Counted from the stretch's first letter, positions 34,969-45,138 are shown. The stretch: DNA of 64,000 nt from Mesorhizobium erdmanii USDA 3471 (GCF_000472705.1 NZ_AXAE01000019.1:62001-126000); one strand, 5' to 3'. Notes: generated by a model from the letters alone, not told the origin. Program-made: numbers and translations.

Positions 34969-36291
34969 TCAATTCTCTGACAAATCGGCCGCACGTCGCG
35001 CAAGCAGCACCGACAGCGGACTGTCCGGCCGCGCCATCGACCGCTCGGCCGTGAGCGCTCTTGCCATTGCGCCGTCACCGGCCCGCAACGCCGCCTCGAT
35101 CAGCGTCAGGTCGATGACATCGCGCTGTGCATGGCTGCCGCCGAAGCGGTTGGCGATCGCCCGGATCGGCCGGATCAGCTGCACGACGTCGGTGTATCTG
35201 CCCTCGCCGAACGCCTTGATCGCCAGCGTTAAGGGATGGCCGACATCCCGCGTGAAAGCGGCGTTGTCGCCGCTGCCATGCATCGCTTCGCGCTGCGCCT
35301 CGAGCAAGGCAAGGGCGGGTCCGTCGAGGCCGGCGCCGACGAAGGCCATCATCGCGTGGGCATCGTTGAAGGCGTAGTCGCCGGCGCCGGCCTTGGGCCA
35401 GTTGGCGGCGAGCGCTGTCCAGCGGTCGCCGACATCGACGCCGCCGAGATGCAATCGCCACAGAAGCGCCGACGCATCGACCATGTTCAGCGCCATCGCC
35501 GAGGGTGTGCCGTAGATCGGTCCGTCATAGAGGGCCAGCACCTGATTGGTTTCGCCGAGATCGTAGTGAAACAGCGCCAGATGCCACCAATTGTGCACCT
35601 GCAGGAAGCTCTCCCTTGTCCAGGCTTCGGGATTGGCGCGCATCCAGGCGATGCCGTCCCTTTGCCGGCTCTGCATTTCCATGACGTGGGCGACCGCATG
35701 CTGCGCCCAGCCGTCGCGTGCCTCCATCTCCACCGCCGCGCGGCCAAGCTTTTCGGCCCTGGTATAGTCGCCCATCTCCTCCAACCCGAAGGCCTGCATG
35801 CCCAGGACGGCATGGTAGCCCGGCATGTCGCTTTGCCAGGACGGCAAGGCGCGGGCGATGCGGTCGCGCAACATGCGGGCGTTGCCGGTGAAGAAGTCGA
35901 TCTGGTGCCCGACCTGCAGCGCCAGCCCGTCGAGCGGGGTCTCGATGGCGATATCCTCGAGGGTCCTGGCGGCGTCATGCCAGCGCCCATTGGCGAGGTG
36001 GCCGAGGGCCAAGACATGCCCCTCCTCGCGCGTCGTGGCGGCGAGCGGCAGGGCTGCCTGATGGCAAGCCCTGGCCACCATCGTCGCTTCGCTCTCGGTG
36101 GCGAGGCCGAAGAGATAGCCCTTGAAGACATGTGCCATGACGAAACCGGGATTTTCCGCGATGGCACGGTCGACGGAGGCGACCGGATCGCCGATGAAGC
36201 ACAGCAGTTCACGGACCGCCTGACTGTAAGGCGTGAACCCGGCTTCGGTGGCGCCCGAAAATGTCAGGCCAAATAAGTCCCTGATTCCCAT
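34969..36291 (-). CDS. TTC38-like tetratricopeptide repeat protein
   Basis: A 440-residue, mostly helical protein made of degenerate TPR-like pairs. VAHVMEMQSRQRDGIAWM and NWWHLALFHYDLGE are characteristic of the TTC38 family shared by rhizobia and animals. There is no signal peptide or catalytic motif; a scaffold role is likely but unproven. ATG 36291 is chosen because upstream codons add unconserved sequence. No partner genes lie beside it. Confidence 0.8.
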   Translation of the reverse strand: MGIRDLFGLTFSGATEAGFTPYSQAVRELLCFIGDPVASVDRAIAENPGFVMAHVFKGYLFGLATESEATMVARACHQAALPLAATTREEGHVLALGHLANGRWHDAARTLEDIAIETPLDGLALQVGHQIDFFTGNARMLRDRIARALPSWQSDMPGYHAVLGMQAFGLEEMGDYTRAEKLGRAAVEMEARDGWAQHAVAHVMEMQSRQRDGIAWMRANPEAWTRESFLQVHNWWHLALFHYDLGETNQVLALYDGPIYGTPSAMALNMVDASALLWRLHLGGVDVGDRWTALAANWPKAGAGDYAFNDAHAMMAFVGAGLDGPALALLEAQREAMHGSGDNAAFTRDVGHPLTLAIKAFGEGRYTDVVQLIRPIRAIANRFGGSHAQRDVIDLTLIEAALRAGDGAMARALTAERSMARPDSPLSVLLARRAADLSEN

Positions 36292-36517
36292 GCAACGTCC
36301 TCTGATCGAGCTCGGACCGGGCCCCAGACCCTTCGGCCAAAGCGATCTTAAAGCATGGGCCAGCAACGTGCCAATCACGCGCTGCAAGAGGTCTATCTCA
36401 GTAGCCTTTGCAGTTCATCAACCATGGAATGTAGATCAGGCTTTGTAAAAGCGAATGAATTGTGGCTTCATTGCGGCGCGGCGAAGGGCTTGTAATCGCG
36501 ATCTGAGAGGGGACGCG

Positions 36518-39304
36518 ATGTGGAAGTGTGAAATACAGCGCCCGAATGGTCGTTCGGAAAACGTCGGCGAATCGATTTCTTTGGTGCGACGAAAGCCACG
36601 GCAGATCAGCCCATGGTTTATTAGCTTACTTGCAACAACAGCGCTTGTGTTGCTGCCCGATTCCGCAGCCTTGGCAGCCTGCGTGCTGGTTCCATCGGCG
36701 GGAAATACCACCTTCACCTGTGACAGCGGCGATTCAGGCGGCAGCCTCACCGACACCAGTGGCGACAACACGCTGACCTTCCCCGCCGGCGGCACCGGGC
36801 AGGTGAGCGGCAACGTCACCTTCGGCGCCGGTACGGACCGCATCAACATGCAGTCCGGCACTATTACCGGCGCGGTCGACCAGGGCGATGGCACGGATTT
36901 CTTCTCCATCGGCGGCGGCACCGTCACCGGCAATGTCCAGCAAGGCGCCGGCATCGACGACTTCAACATGAGCGGCGGCCAGATCGGATCGCTCAACCAG
37001 GGCGACGGGCTGGACACGTTCACCATGACGGGCGGGCGCATCGTCGATTTCTTCGACGATGGCGATAACGCCGTGATGACCGGCGGTCGCATCGGCCGGG
37101 TCAACATGAAGCTGGACAAGAACTATTTCAACATGTCCGGCGGCACCATCGACCGCAACCTCGTTACCGGCTTCGACCAGGACACCATCATTCTCTCGGG
37201 TGGCACGATCGGCGGCAACATCAGCGTCAGCGGTGGCAATGATAGCGTCACGATATCAGGCGGCACGGTCGGCGGCGATGTGCTGATGAGCTTCGGTTCC
37301 GACAATTTCGTCTGGAATGGCGGCGGCATCATCTACGGTTCCGTCGATCTCGGCGCCGACAACGATACCGCCAAGCTCGGCAACCTCACCAACGCCAATC
37401 TCGGCGCCACGGACGCCATAAATGGCGGCCTTGGCACCGACGCGCTGACCTTTGACAATGTCAAGCTGGACGGGATCGCCCGGGTCCAGAACTGGGAGAG
37501 CATCGACGCCACCAACGACACGCAATTGATGCTGGATGGCACTCTGGTGCTCGGCGACAGCGGCACCGGCAAGGGCTCGCTCAGCGTCGACGCCGCGAGC
37601 ACGCTCTATGGCGGCGGCTTCAACGCCGAGATCCGCGCCTTTACGGCGGGCCAGATGGCAGACGTGATGAATGCCGGACGCATCGACCTGACCAACGGCA
37701 CGACCGGCGCGACCGATCGGCTGACGATATCAGGCAATTATACCGGCCTCGGCGGCCTGCTACTCATCCAGACCGAACTTGGCGACGACACCTCCGCTTC
37801 CGATAGGCTCGTCCTGTCGGAAGGCACAGCTTCGGGCTCGACCGGCATTGCGGTGGTCAATGTCGGCGGAGCCGGCGCGCAGACCACCGCCGACGGCATC
37901 ATGGTCGTGCAGGCGATCAACGGCGCCTCATCCAGCGCGACCGCCTTTGCCCTTGATGCGCCGGTGGCGGCGGGCGCCTTCGAATACTACCTGTTCAAGG
38001 GAGGCGTCAGCGCCGGCAGCAACGAGAACTGGTATCTGCGCTCGTCGCTGACAACGCCGGCGACACCGGCTTCGGCGCCACCGATGCTGGAGCCCGCACC
38101 GCCGCCGGAGCCCGAGCCGCCGGCGGCCGAGCCGCCGCCACCACCGCCCTCCGAACTGCCGCCGGTGGCCGTGCCAACCGAGGGCGATATCAACAACCCA
38201 CCGGTCGACCCGACGCCGCCGGTGCAGGCCAGCGATCCGGCGCCAGAGCCGCCGCCGCCGCCCCCGCCCGCGCCACCCGCGGATCCACCGCCGCCGCCGG
38301 TGGTGCCGACCGCGGTGCCTGACCTGCCGACCCCGACTCCGGGTCAGCAGATCCTGCTCTATCGCATCGAGGTTCCCGTCTATTCCGCATTGCCGCCGGT
38401 GGCCGAGCATCTGGCGATGACGACGCTCGGCACTTTCCACGAGCGGCGCGGCGAACAGAGCCTGCTGTCGGACACGGAACTGTCACCGGTCTGGGGTCGC
38501 ATTTTCGGCCAGGACGCCGAGATGGGCTGGTCGGGAACGGTGTCGCCGTCCTTCGACGGCACGCTGTTCGGCCTTCAGGCAGGCTTCGACGTGTTCGGGC
38601 GCGATACGGCCTCAGGCGGCATGGACCGCGCCGGCCTGTTCGTCGCCTATGGCAGCGTGAACGGCGATGTGCGTGGCTAGGCGCTGGGACAGAACGATCT
38701 GGCCGTCGGCAAGCTGGACGTCAACGGCACCAACGTCGGCGGCTACTGGACCCGGATCGGCCAAGGCGGCTGGTATCTCGACGGCGTCCTCATGGCCACC
38801 TTCTTCGGCGGCAATGCGACCTCGTCGCGCGATGTCGGCATCGACGTTGGCGGAACCGGCGTCACCGCATCGCTGGAAGGCGGATATCCCATTGCGCTGG
38901 GGCAAAGCTGGACGCTCGAGCCACAAGCACAACTCGTCTGGCAGCATCTGTCGCTCGACGATACCAATGACCGCTTCTCGTTGGCTTCCTTCGACACCGA
39001 CAGCGGCGTCACCGGCCGGCTGGGCGCGCGCCTGCAGGGCGAGACGACGATCAACGGCACGGCGCTGCAGCCCTATCTCAAGGCCAACATCTGGCACGAT
39101 TTCGGCGGCACCGACACTGTCAGCTTCGACACCACGGACATCACGACCCAGAGCCGGTCGACCTCGTTCGAATTCGGCGGCGGCGTGGTGGCCAAGGTGA
39201 CGGACAAGGTCAGCATCTTTGCCACGGGCGACTACACCACCAACCTCGGCGGCGACAAGCGCCGCATCCTTGAGGGCAATCTGGGCATCAGCGTCAAGTG
39301 GTGA
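36518..39304 (+). pseudogene. autotransporter interrupted by an in-frame amber codon
   Basis: Reading through the TAG at 38678-38680 gives one 928-codon frame. An extended signal peptide spans about residues 1-52 (ending DSAALAA). A passenger built of about nine imperfect 20-residue repeats with the core MSGGTI/MTGGRI follows, then a proline-rich linker (about 520-610). The C-terminal outer-membrane beta barrel starts near SPVWGRIFGQ and ends GNLGISVKW with the usual terminal aromatic. The stop falls early in the barrel, so without read-through the protein cannot insert. Codon use and frame are otherwise intact, so the mutation looks recent, possibly TAC to TAG. GAGAGGGG precedes ATG 36518. 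Confidence 0.85.
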
Positions 39305-39354
39305 ACGAGACCATCCGGAACCGGTTTCGGATGATCCGATAAAGGGCAGGCTGC

Positions 39355-39978
39355 CTAATTGCCCGAACGTATGGCAACGGTGGCGATGCCTGCGCCGACC
39401 AGCAGCGTGCCGCCGGTGCGGTTGAAGATGCGGATTGCCTTGGGATTGCGCACGACGTTTCGGGCGCGTGCCGCGATCAGCGCATAGCCGAAGGCATTGG
39501 CGAAGGCGAGCGCCAGGAAAGTCGTCTCGAAGATCAGCATCTGCGTCCAGAAATTGGCATGCCGGTCGAGGAACTGCGGCAGGAAGGCGACGAAGAAGGT
39601 GATGCTTTTCGGGTTGAGCGCGGTGACCAGCCAGGCATGCGCCATCATCTTGGCCGACGACACCGCGTCGGTGCGCGGTTCGGCCTTCAACGCGCCGCCG
39701 GCGCGGAACAATTTCACGCCGAGATAGATCAGGTAGCCGGCGCCGATCAGCTTCAGGACCGTAAAAACGCTCGCCGACGCGGCGAGCAATGCGCCGATGC
39801 CCAGCATCGAGAGCGTCATGGCGGTGAAGTCGCCGAGCGCCACGCCAACCGCCATCGGCAGCGCGGTGCGCCAGCCCTGGCCCAGCGCATAGGACACGAC
39901 CAAGAGGATGGTCGGACCCGGAATGACGAGGAGGATGGTCGACGCGGCGGCGAAAGCGGCCCAGTTTTCGAAGGACAT
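39355..39978 (-). CDS. LysE-family amino-acid exporter
   Basis: A 207-residue inner-membrane protein with about six hydrophobic segments. The N-terminal IPGPTILLVVSYALGQGWRT is the LysE/RhtB signature and LNPKSITFFVAFLPQF the conserved second loop. These proteins export amino acids or homoserine-like compounds; the substrate is unknown here. GGGAGACGAG precedes the ATG. It stands alone, convergent with the autotransporter. Confidence 0.92.
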   Translation of the reverse strand: MSFENWAAFAAASTILLVIPGPTILLVVSYALGQGWRTALPMAVGVALGDFTAMTLSMLGIGALLAASASVFTVLKLIGAGYLIYLGVKLFRAGGALKAEPRTDAVSSAKMMAHAWLVTALNPKSITFFVAFLPQFLDRHANFWTQMLIFETTFLALAFANAFGYALIAARARNVVRNPKAIRIFNRTGGTLLVGAGIATVAIRSGN

Positions 39979-40036
39979 GCTCGTCTCCCTTGAGCTCAAA
40001 GAAGAGGATAAATCCTTGGGTCCGGGAGAATGTAAA

Positions 40037-40092
40037 GCAATTTGTTTCCTGCAGTTACGGACGGGAAACCGCTACGCCGTTTCCGCAATTGC
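40037..40092. repeat. extragenic palindrome, type B copy 2
   Basis: GCAATTTG ... GCAATTGC ends enclose ACGGACGGGAAACCGCTACG, matching the core of 19922-19970. Confidence 0.65.
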
Positions 40093-40119
40093 ATCAACTG
40101 CGCCAGCGGCAGGCCGGCG

Positions 40120-40242
40120 TCAGTTCGCGCCGCCCAGCGTGCTCACGATATCGGCCAGGCTGACATCGGCACCGAGAACCAGTGCGGCCGCGACAATGGC
40201 AGCGGCAAAAAGCGTGATGTCGGTCTTTAACGTCTTGCACAT
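40120..40242 (-). CDS. possible 40-aa membrane peptide
   Basis: MCKTLKTDITLFAAAIVAAA begins a 40-residue frame with one hydrophobic helix (about 10-28) and a short tail ending STLGGAN. The start has a GAGGGG stretch upstream. It is short and I know no family, so this rests on its membrane-peptide shape only. Confidence 0.4.
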   Translation of the reverse strand: MCKTLKTDITLFAAAIVAAALVLGADVSLADIVSTLGGAN

Positions 40243-40479
40243 GGAGGCCCCTCGCTGGTCGCGTGACGGGTAGGAGGGACCCGTGCCGGGACTATGACCC
40301 GACCTGGGTCTTTTTGTGCAGGAGCGCTGGGTTGGCCCGTCATTCGAGAGGCCCGATGCGGCCAGGCAGCGCGCAAATGCAGGCAGTGCAAGGCATTCAC
40401 GCTTTATCAACCATGAATGATGAAAATGCCCGCTATCCGGCCGGACCGTGCTTCCCGCCGATAGCGTAGGGTTGGGTAT

Positions 40480-41250
40480 ATGCGTGAGTTGCCGCAAGGT
40501 CTGACGCCGCCACGGAACGGCGACGCAATCGAAACCGATCTTCTTCTCTCTCGCCGCGCCGTCTTATCCGGGGCAGGCGCCTTGGCCCTGCTCGGCATCG
40601 CCGGCTGCTCGACCTCCAGTGACGGCGCCATGCCGGCGCTGCAACTGGACAATACGGTTACCGGTTCCGTGCCGCCGATGCGGCCGGCGATCAGCGTCGA
40701 CAAGAACATCACCAGCCCCGACCTTATGTATGCCGCGCTGACGGACAACGGGTTCAACGTGCCCGAGGTGCCCTATCTCAAGGTCAAGCCGGAATTCCGC
40801 CGCCAGATCGTCGTCGACACCACCGGAGAGGCGCCCGGCACCATCGTCGTCCATCTCAAGGAACGCATGCTCTATCTGGTCCAGCCGGGCGGTGACGCCA
40901 TCCGCTACGGCGTCGGCATCGGCAAGGACGGCTTCCGCTGGTCCGGACGCGCCAATATCCAGTACGGACGGGAATGGCCGACCTGGACGCCGCCGCCGGA
41001 GATGATCCAGCGCAAGCCCGAACTGGTGAAGTGGCAGGGCGGCCAGCCCGGCGGCCTTACCAATCCGCTCGGAGCGCGCGCTCTCTACATCTACCAGGAC
41101 GGCAAGGACACCGGCTATCGCATCCACGGTTCACCGGAATGGTGGAGCATCGGCCAGGCGATGTCGTCGGGCTGCGTGCGCCTGATCAATCAGGACATTA
41201 TCGACCTCTACAGCCGCGTCTCGAAGAAAAACCCGGTCGTCGTCATGTGA
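40480..41250 (+). CDS. L,D-transpeptidase (YkuD domain), Tat-type lipoprotein
   Basis: A 256-residue periplasmic enzyme that forms 3-3 peptidoglycan cross-links or anchors proteins to peptidoglycan. SRRAVLSGAGALALLG (24-39) looks like a twin-arginine signal ending in the lipobox IAGC (C43). The YkuD active site is complete: H216 in RIHGSPEWW and SSGCVRL with C232 and R234. Its own start has no strong ribosome binding site. It faces away from the 40-aa frame. Confidence 0.92.
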   Translation: MRELPQGLTPPRNGDAIETDLLLSRRAVLSGAGALALLGIAGCSTSSDGAMPALQLDNTVTGSVPPMRPAISVDKNITSPDLMYAALTDNGFNVPEVPYLKVKPEFRRQIVVDTTGEAPGTIVVHLKERMLYLVQPGGDAIRYGVGIGKDGFRWSGRANIQYGREWPTWTPPPEMIQRKPELVKWQGGQPGGLTNPLGARALYIYQDGKDTGYRIHGSPEWWSIGQAMSSGCVRLINQDIIDLYSRVSKKNPVVVM

Positions 41251-41337
41251 TCGTCCAGTCGGCCCGACTCCCCCGTTGCGCGATAGCGAAAGACAGGCGA
41301 ATGTGCCTGCGAAATCATCGCTCGGGAGACGTCAGGA

Positions 41338-42504
41338 ATGGCCGGAACTTTTGTTATCGCGCAGGGCGGCGGCCCGACCGCCGTCATCAACCAGACGGTG
41401 GTCGGCGCCACGCTGGAGATCCGCAAGCGGCATCCGGGCGCCAAGGTGCTTGGCTCCATCCATGGCGTGCGCGGTATCCGTGACGGCAATTATGTCGACC
41501 TCTCCGCCATCTCCGAAGATCGGCTGCGGCTGATTGCCGGAACACCGAGTGCAGCACTCGGCTCGACGCGCGACAAGCCGGATGCCGCCTATTGCGATGT
41601 CATCCTCAATGGGCTGAAAAAAGCCGGCGCCGATGCCTTCATCTATATCGGCGGCAATGACACGTCGGGCACGCAGCAGATCCTGACCGACGCCGCGGGC
41701 GGCTCCATCGCTTTCGTCCATGCGCCGAAAACCATCGACAATGACCTGGAGGAGAACGACCATACACCCGGCTTCATTTCGGCGGCCGAATTCGTTGCCG
41801 GCGCCTTTCTGTCCGTCGATCTCGATTTCCGTGCACTGCCCGGCATCTATGTCGGCATCGTCATGGGCCGGCATGCCGGCTTCCTGACCGCGGCAGCGGC
41901 GGCCTGGCAGCTCGATCCCGACAGCGGGCCGCATCTGGTCTACGTGCCGGAGCGGCCATTCTCGGCCGCAGGCTTCATCGACGATGTGCGCGCCACGCTC
42001 GACCGCCACAAGCGTTGCATCGTCGCCGTGTCGGAAGGGGTGAGCACCGCCGACGGCAAGGCGCTGGTCGAAAGCCTGGTGCCGCCGGAGAAGCTCGAAC
42101 GCGACGCGCACGGCAACGTGAAACTGTCGGGCAGCGACCTTCCGGCAGCGCTCGAGCGCGCGCTGGCCGAGGGCCTGCCGGGCAAGCGCGCTCGCGTCGA
42201 TGCGCTCGGCTACATGCCGCGCGGCTATGTCGGGGCCATCAGCGCCGTTGACGCGCAGGAGGCGTTCGATGCCGGCGCCTTCGCCGTCTCCGTCGCCGAA
42301 CAGGGCGGCGGCTCGGTGGCGCTGCAATATGATGGCTCAAAGACCGTGCTGAAGAAGGTGCCGCTGAAGAACGTCGCCGGCAAGACCCGCCACATGCCGG
42401 ACGATTTCATGAAGCCCGACGCCAACCAGCTGTCCGATGCCGGCATGGCCTATCTCAAGCGGCTTGTGCCCGAAAAGTACAAGGTCGGGAAGCCGTTCGT
42501 TTGA
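41338..42504 (+). CDS. pyrophosphate-type 6-phosphofructokinase
   Basis: A 388-residue PfkA-fold enzyme. PKTIDND (130-136) with lysine marks the PPi-dependent class, and MGRHAGFL with the fructose-6-phosphate site is present. The nucleotide loop reads GGND (105-108), where ATP enzymes have GGDG and typical PPi enzymes GGDD, so the first aspartate is replaced. Many rhizobia lack an ATP-dependent PFK, which makes this gene relevant to glycolytic or gluconeogenic flux. GGAGACGTCAGGA precedes the ATG. The stop overlaps the MBL-fold gene. Confidence 0.88.
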   Translation: MAGTFVIAQGGGPTAVINQTVVGATLEIRKRHPGAKVLGSIHGVRGIRDGNYVDLSAISEDRLRLIAGTPSAALGSTRDKPDAAYCDVILNGLKKAGADAFIYIGGNDTSGTQQILTDAAGGSIAFVHAPKTIDNDLEENDHTPGFISAAEFVAGAFLSVDLDFRALPGIYVGIVMGRHAGFLTAAAAAWQLDPDSGPHLVYVPERPFSAAGFIDDVRATLDRHKRCIVAVSEGVSTADGKALVESLVPPEKLERDAHGNVKLSGSDLPAALERALAEGLPGKRARVDALGYMPRGYVGAISAVDAQEAFDAGAFAVSVAEQGGGSVALQYDGSKTVLKKVPLKNVAGKTRHMPDDFMKPDANQLSDAGMAYLKRLVPEKYKVGKPFV

Positions 42505-43241
42505 TGCCGGGCTCACACCTGCTACCGGCTTGGTTCAGCAAGAGCATTGTCGACGACAGGACGACGATGCTGACCGAGCCGTTCGTGCATGGCTATGTGC
42601 GCGCCAACATCTGGCATCTCGCCGGCCGCGATGCCGACCTTCTGGTCGATACCGGCATGGGCATCTGTCCGCTGGCGCCGGAGATCGAGACGCCGCGGGG
42701 TAAGCCGCTGCTGGTCGTCGCCACGCACATCCATCTCGACCATGTCGGCTCGCTGCATGAATTTGCGTGGCGGGCTGGGCCGAGGATGAGTGCGGCGCAA
42801 TTCGAGAGCATGGATGAGGCGGCGACCTACGCCTACATGTTCCATGATCTCGAAGGCGCCGTGTCGAAACTGCCGGCACCGGGCTGGAAGTCGGCGGAAT
42901 ACAAGATTCCCCCGGCGCCGTTGACTCGGACCCTCGACGAGGGCGATGTGATCGATCTCGGCGACCGGCAATTCCGTGTCCTGCACTTGCCCGGGCATTC
43001 GCCGGATTCGATCGCGCTGTTCGACGAGGCCGATGGCCTGTTCTTCAGCGGCGACGCCATCTACGACGACACGCTGATCGACAGCCTGCCGGATTCCGAC
43101 CGCGCCGCCTATGTCAGCACCATGCGGCGCCTGCTCGACCTGCCGATCCGCATCGGCCATGGCGGGCACGGACCAAGCTTCGACGGCAAGCGTATGCGTG
43201 AGATTGCAACGGCTTACATCAGGCAAGCCGGCGACAGCTGA
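42504..43241 (+). CDS. MBL-fold metallo-hydrolase
   Basis: A 245-residue metallo-beta-lactamase-fold hydrolase. The first metal motif THIHLDHVG supplies H75, H77, D79 and H80. LPGHSPDSIALFD and the D in FFSGDAIYDD supply the remaining ligands. The ATG shares one base with the phosphofructokinase stop (TGATG); a TTG one codon earlier is possible. The coupling suggests a role near sugar-phosphate metabolism, but no substrate can be read from sequence. Confidence 0.88.
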   Translation: MPGSHLLPAWFSKSIVDDRTTMLTEPFVHGYVRANIWHLAGRDADLLVDTGMGICPLAPEIETPRGKPLLVVATHIHLDHVGSLHEFAWRAGPRMSAAQFESMDEAATYAYMFHDLEGAVSKLPAPGWKSAEYKIPPAPLTRTLDEGDVIDLGDRQFRVLHLPGHSPDSIALFDEADGLFFSGDAIYDDTLIDSLPDSDRAAYVSTMRRLLDLPIRIGHGGHGPSFDGKRMREIATAYIRQAGDS

Positions 43242-43495
43242 GCTCCACCGGTACTGCCAGCTGGCGGGAGAAGCTGGCGGCCAGCTGCATTACCAATCCT
43301 GCGCAAAGAATTAAATCTTTGTAATATAACCGAAAAAACCTAATTCGCCCGCATCCGCGCCCTAGATTCCGGTTTCATCGACCGGGACGGCCGCCGCATG
43401 AAGCGAGACAGGCAGCCGCGACGGCCGATACGCCGAATGGGCCGCTCCCCCCGAGGCCACGGCGCCGAACCCAATGTCTCGCACGGACAACGACC

Positions 43496-45037
43496 ATGTC
43501 ATCTCTCAACATTCTTCGCAGACATCGCGTCGCCGCATTGCTGGGCGCCGCCCTCATCGTCTCCCCCTTCGTCGTCCCATACGCTCAAAGCGCCAGCAGT
43601 GCAGGCGTGAGCAACGTCGTGGCGACGACCCAGACCCCAGTCGCCGGCATCACCGCCCCCAAAGGGTCGTTCGCGCCGATCGTGGCGGCGGACAAGCCGG
43701 CCGTGGTCACCGTCACCACGATCATGAAAGCGCAGCCGGCCAACGCCGAGGATGGCATGCCGCTCGGCAACTCGCCATTCGACCAGTATTTCCGCCCGTT
43801 CTTCGGCGACCAGGGCATGCCCGCCCCGCAGACGCCGCCGCAACAGACGCAGCGGGCCGAAGCGCTTGGTTCCGGCTTCATCGTCAATGCCGACGGCACC
43901 ATCGTCACCAACAATCACGTCGTCGACGGCGCTTCCTCGATCAAAGTGACGCTCGATGACGGCACCGAACTTCCGGCAAAGCTTGTCGGCCGTGACGCCA
44001 AGAACGATCTTGCCGTGCTCAAGATCAAAGCCGACAAGCCCTTGCCGACGGTCAAGTGGGGCGATTCCGACAGGCTGATGACCGGCGATCAGGTGCTGGC
44101 GATCGGCAATCCGTTCGGCATCGGTACAACAGTCACAGCCGGCATCGTCTCCGCACGCGGCCGCGACTTGCATAGCGGGCCGTTCGACGACTTCATCCAG
44201 ATCGACGCGCCGATCAACCACGGCAATTCCGGCGGCCCGCTGGTAGATGTGAACGGCAATGTCGTCGGCATCAACACGGCAATCTATTCACCCAATGGCG
44301 GCAGTGTCGGTGTCGGCTTCGCCATCCCGTCCGATCAAGCACAGAAGGTCGTGGCCAAGCTGATGAAGGACGGCTCGATCCAGTACGGCTACCTCGGTGT
44401 CGAGATCCAACCGGTGACGCCCGACGTGGCCAGCGCCATCGGGCTCGATCATCCCGGCGGCGCGCTGGTTTCGAAGGTCAATGACAGTTCGCCCGCCGCC
44501 AGTGCCGGCATCGAGGCAGGCGATGTCATCACCGGCTTCGCCGGACAGGACGTGAAAGACCCCAAGGATCTGTCGCGCGCGGTTGCCGATGTCGCGCCGG
44601 GCGCCAAGGAGCGGCTGGATGTCTGGCGCAAGGGCAAGGCCATGCAGATTTCCGTCGATGTCGGGCAAAACAGCGACGATGTGAAAACCGCATCGACCGA
44701 CAATTCCGGCCTGCCTGGCGCCGAACAAGGCTCGCGGGCACCCGCGATCGGCCTCGGCCTGATGGACATCACGCCCGACATTCGCCAGCAGATGAACCTC
44801 GCCGACAACGAGCATGGCGCGGTGGTCGCGCGCGTCAGTCCCGACAAGGCGGCGGCCGCCGCCGGCATCCAGCCGGGCGATATCATCGTCGCCGTCAACC
44901 AGGCCCCCGTGAAGAGCGCCAAGCAGGTCACGCAGGCGATCGCGCAGGCCAGCAAGTCGGGCCGCAAGTCGGTGCTGCTGCTGGTGGAACGCGACGGCGG
45001 CCAGATCTATGTCGCCGTGCCGTTCGCCAATGGCTGA
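43496..45037 (+). CDS. DegP/HtrA-family (Do) periplasmic serine protease
   Basis: The 513-residue protein has an N-terminal signal (residues 1 to about 32, AALLGAALIVSPFVVPYAQSA). The trypsin-like domain has a full triad H141 (TNNHVVDG), D171 (KNDLAVL) and S245 (GNSGGPL), followed by PDZ1 (about 295-385) and PDZ2 (about 410-505). It degrades or refolds damaged envelope proteins. The 254-bp gap upstream is AT-rich near 43310-43345 and probably holds the promoter, but I see no convincing sigma-E or sigma-32 site. A strong hairpin follows the gene. Confidence 0.95.
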   Translation: MSSLNILRRHRVAALLGAALIVSPFVVPYAQSASSAGVSNVVATTQTPVAGITAPKGSFAPIVAADKPAVVTVTTIMKAQPANAEDGMPLGNSPFDQYFRPFFGDQGMPAPQTPPQQTQRAEALGSGFIVNADGTIVTNNHVVDGASSIKVTLDDGTELPAKLVGRDAKNDLAVLKIKADKPLPTVKWGDSDRLMTGDQVLAIGNPFGIGTTVTAGIVSARGRDLHSGPFDDFIQIDAPINHGNSGGPLVDVNGNVVGINTAIYSPNGGSVGVGFAIPSDQAQKVVAKLMKDGSIQYGYLGVEIQPVTPDVASAIGLDHPGGALVSKVNDSSPAASAGIEAGDVITGFAGQDVKDPKDLSRAVADVAPGAKERLDVWRKGKAMQISVDVGQNSDDVKTASTDNSGLPGAEQGSRAPAIGLGLMDITPDIRQQMNLADNEHGAVVARVSPDKAAAAAGIQPGDIIVAVNQAPVKSAKQVTQAIAQASKSGRKSVLLLVERDGGQIYVAVPFANG

Positions 45038-45060
45038 GCCGCGACGCTGACTTGAATACC

Positions 45061-45097
45061 GGCGTGGCGGGCCTGTCGACGACGAGCCCGCCGCGCC
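45061..45097. terminator. bidirectional terminator between degP-like gene and coaA
   Basis: GGCGTGGCGGGC pairs with GCCCGCCGCGCC over 12 bp (one G-T pair) in the 101-bp gap between convergent genes. There is no long T-run on either side. Confidence 0.6.
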
Positions 45098-45138
45098 GTC
45101 CATGAAACGGTGAACTGCCCTGGCGCACCAACAAACAG

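Noticed and set aside
35236..36276. 346-residue plus-strand frame
   Set aside because: It is antisense to the TTC38-like gene and has no motif or ribosome binding site.
36780..37400. Regularly spaced GGCGGC-like units as a CRISPR array
   Set aside because: The units vary in sequence and spacing, are in one reading frame and encode protein repeats.
38080..38350. Proline-rich coding stretch as a DNA repeat array
   Set aside because: The repeats are codon-level low complexity of an autotransporter linker, not regular units with spacers.
38678..38680. Amber codon as pyrrolysine or programmed read-through
   Set aside because: Nothing in the sequence suggests a read-through signal, and pyrrolysine is not known from this group; a plain nonsense mutation or sequencing error is simpler.
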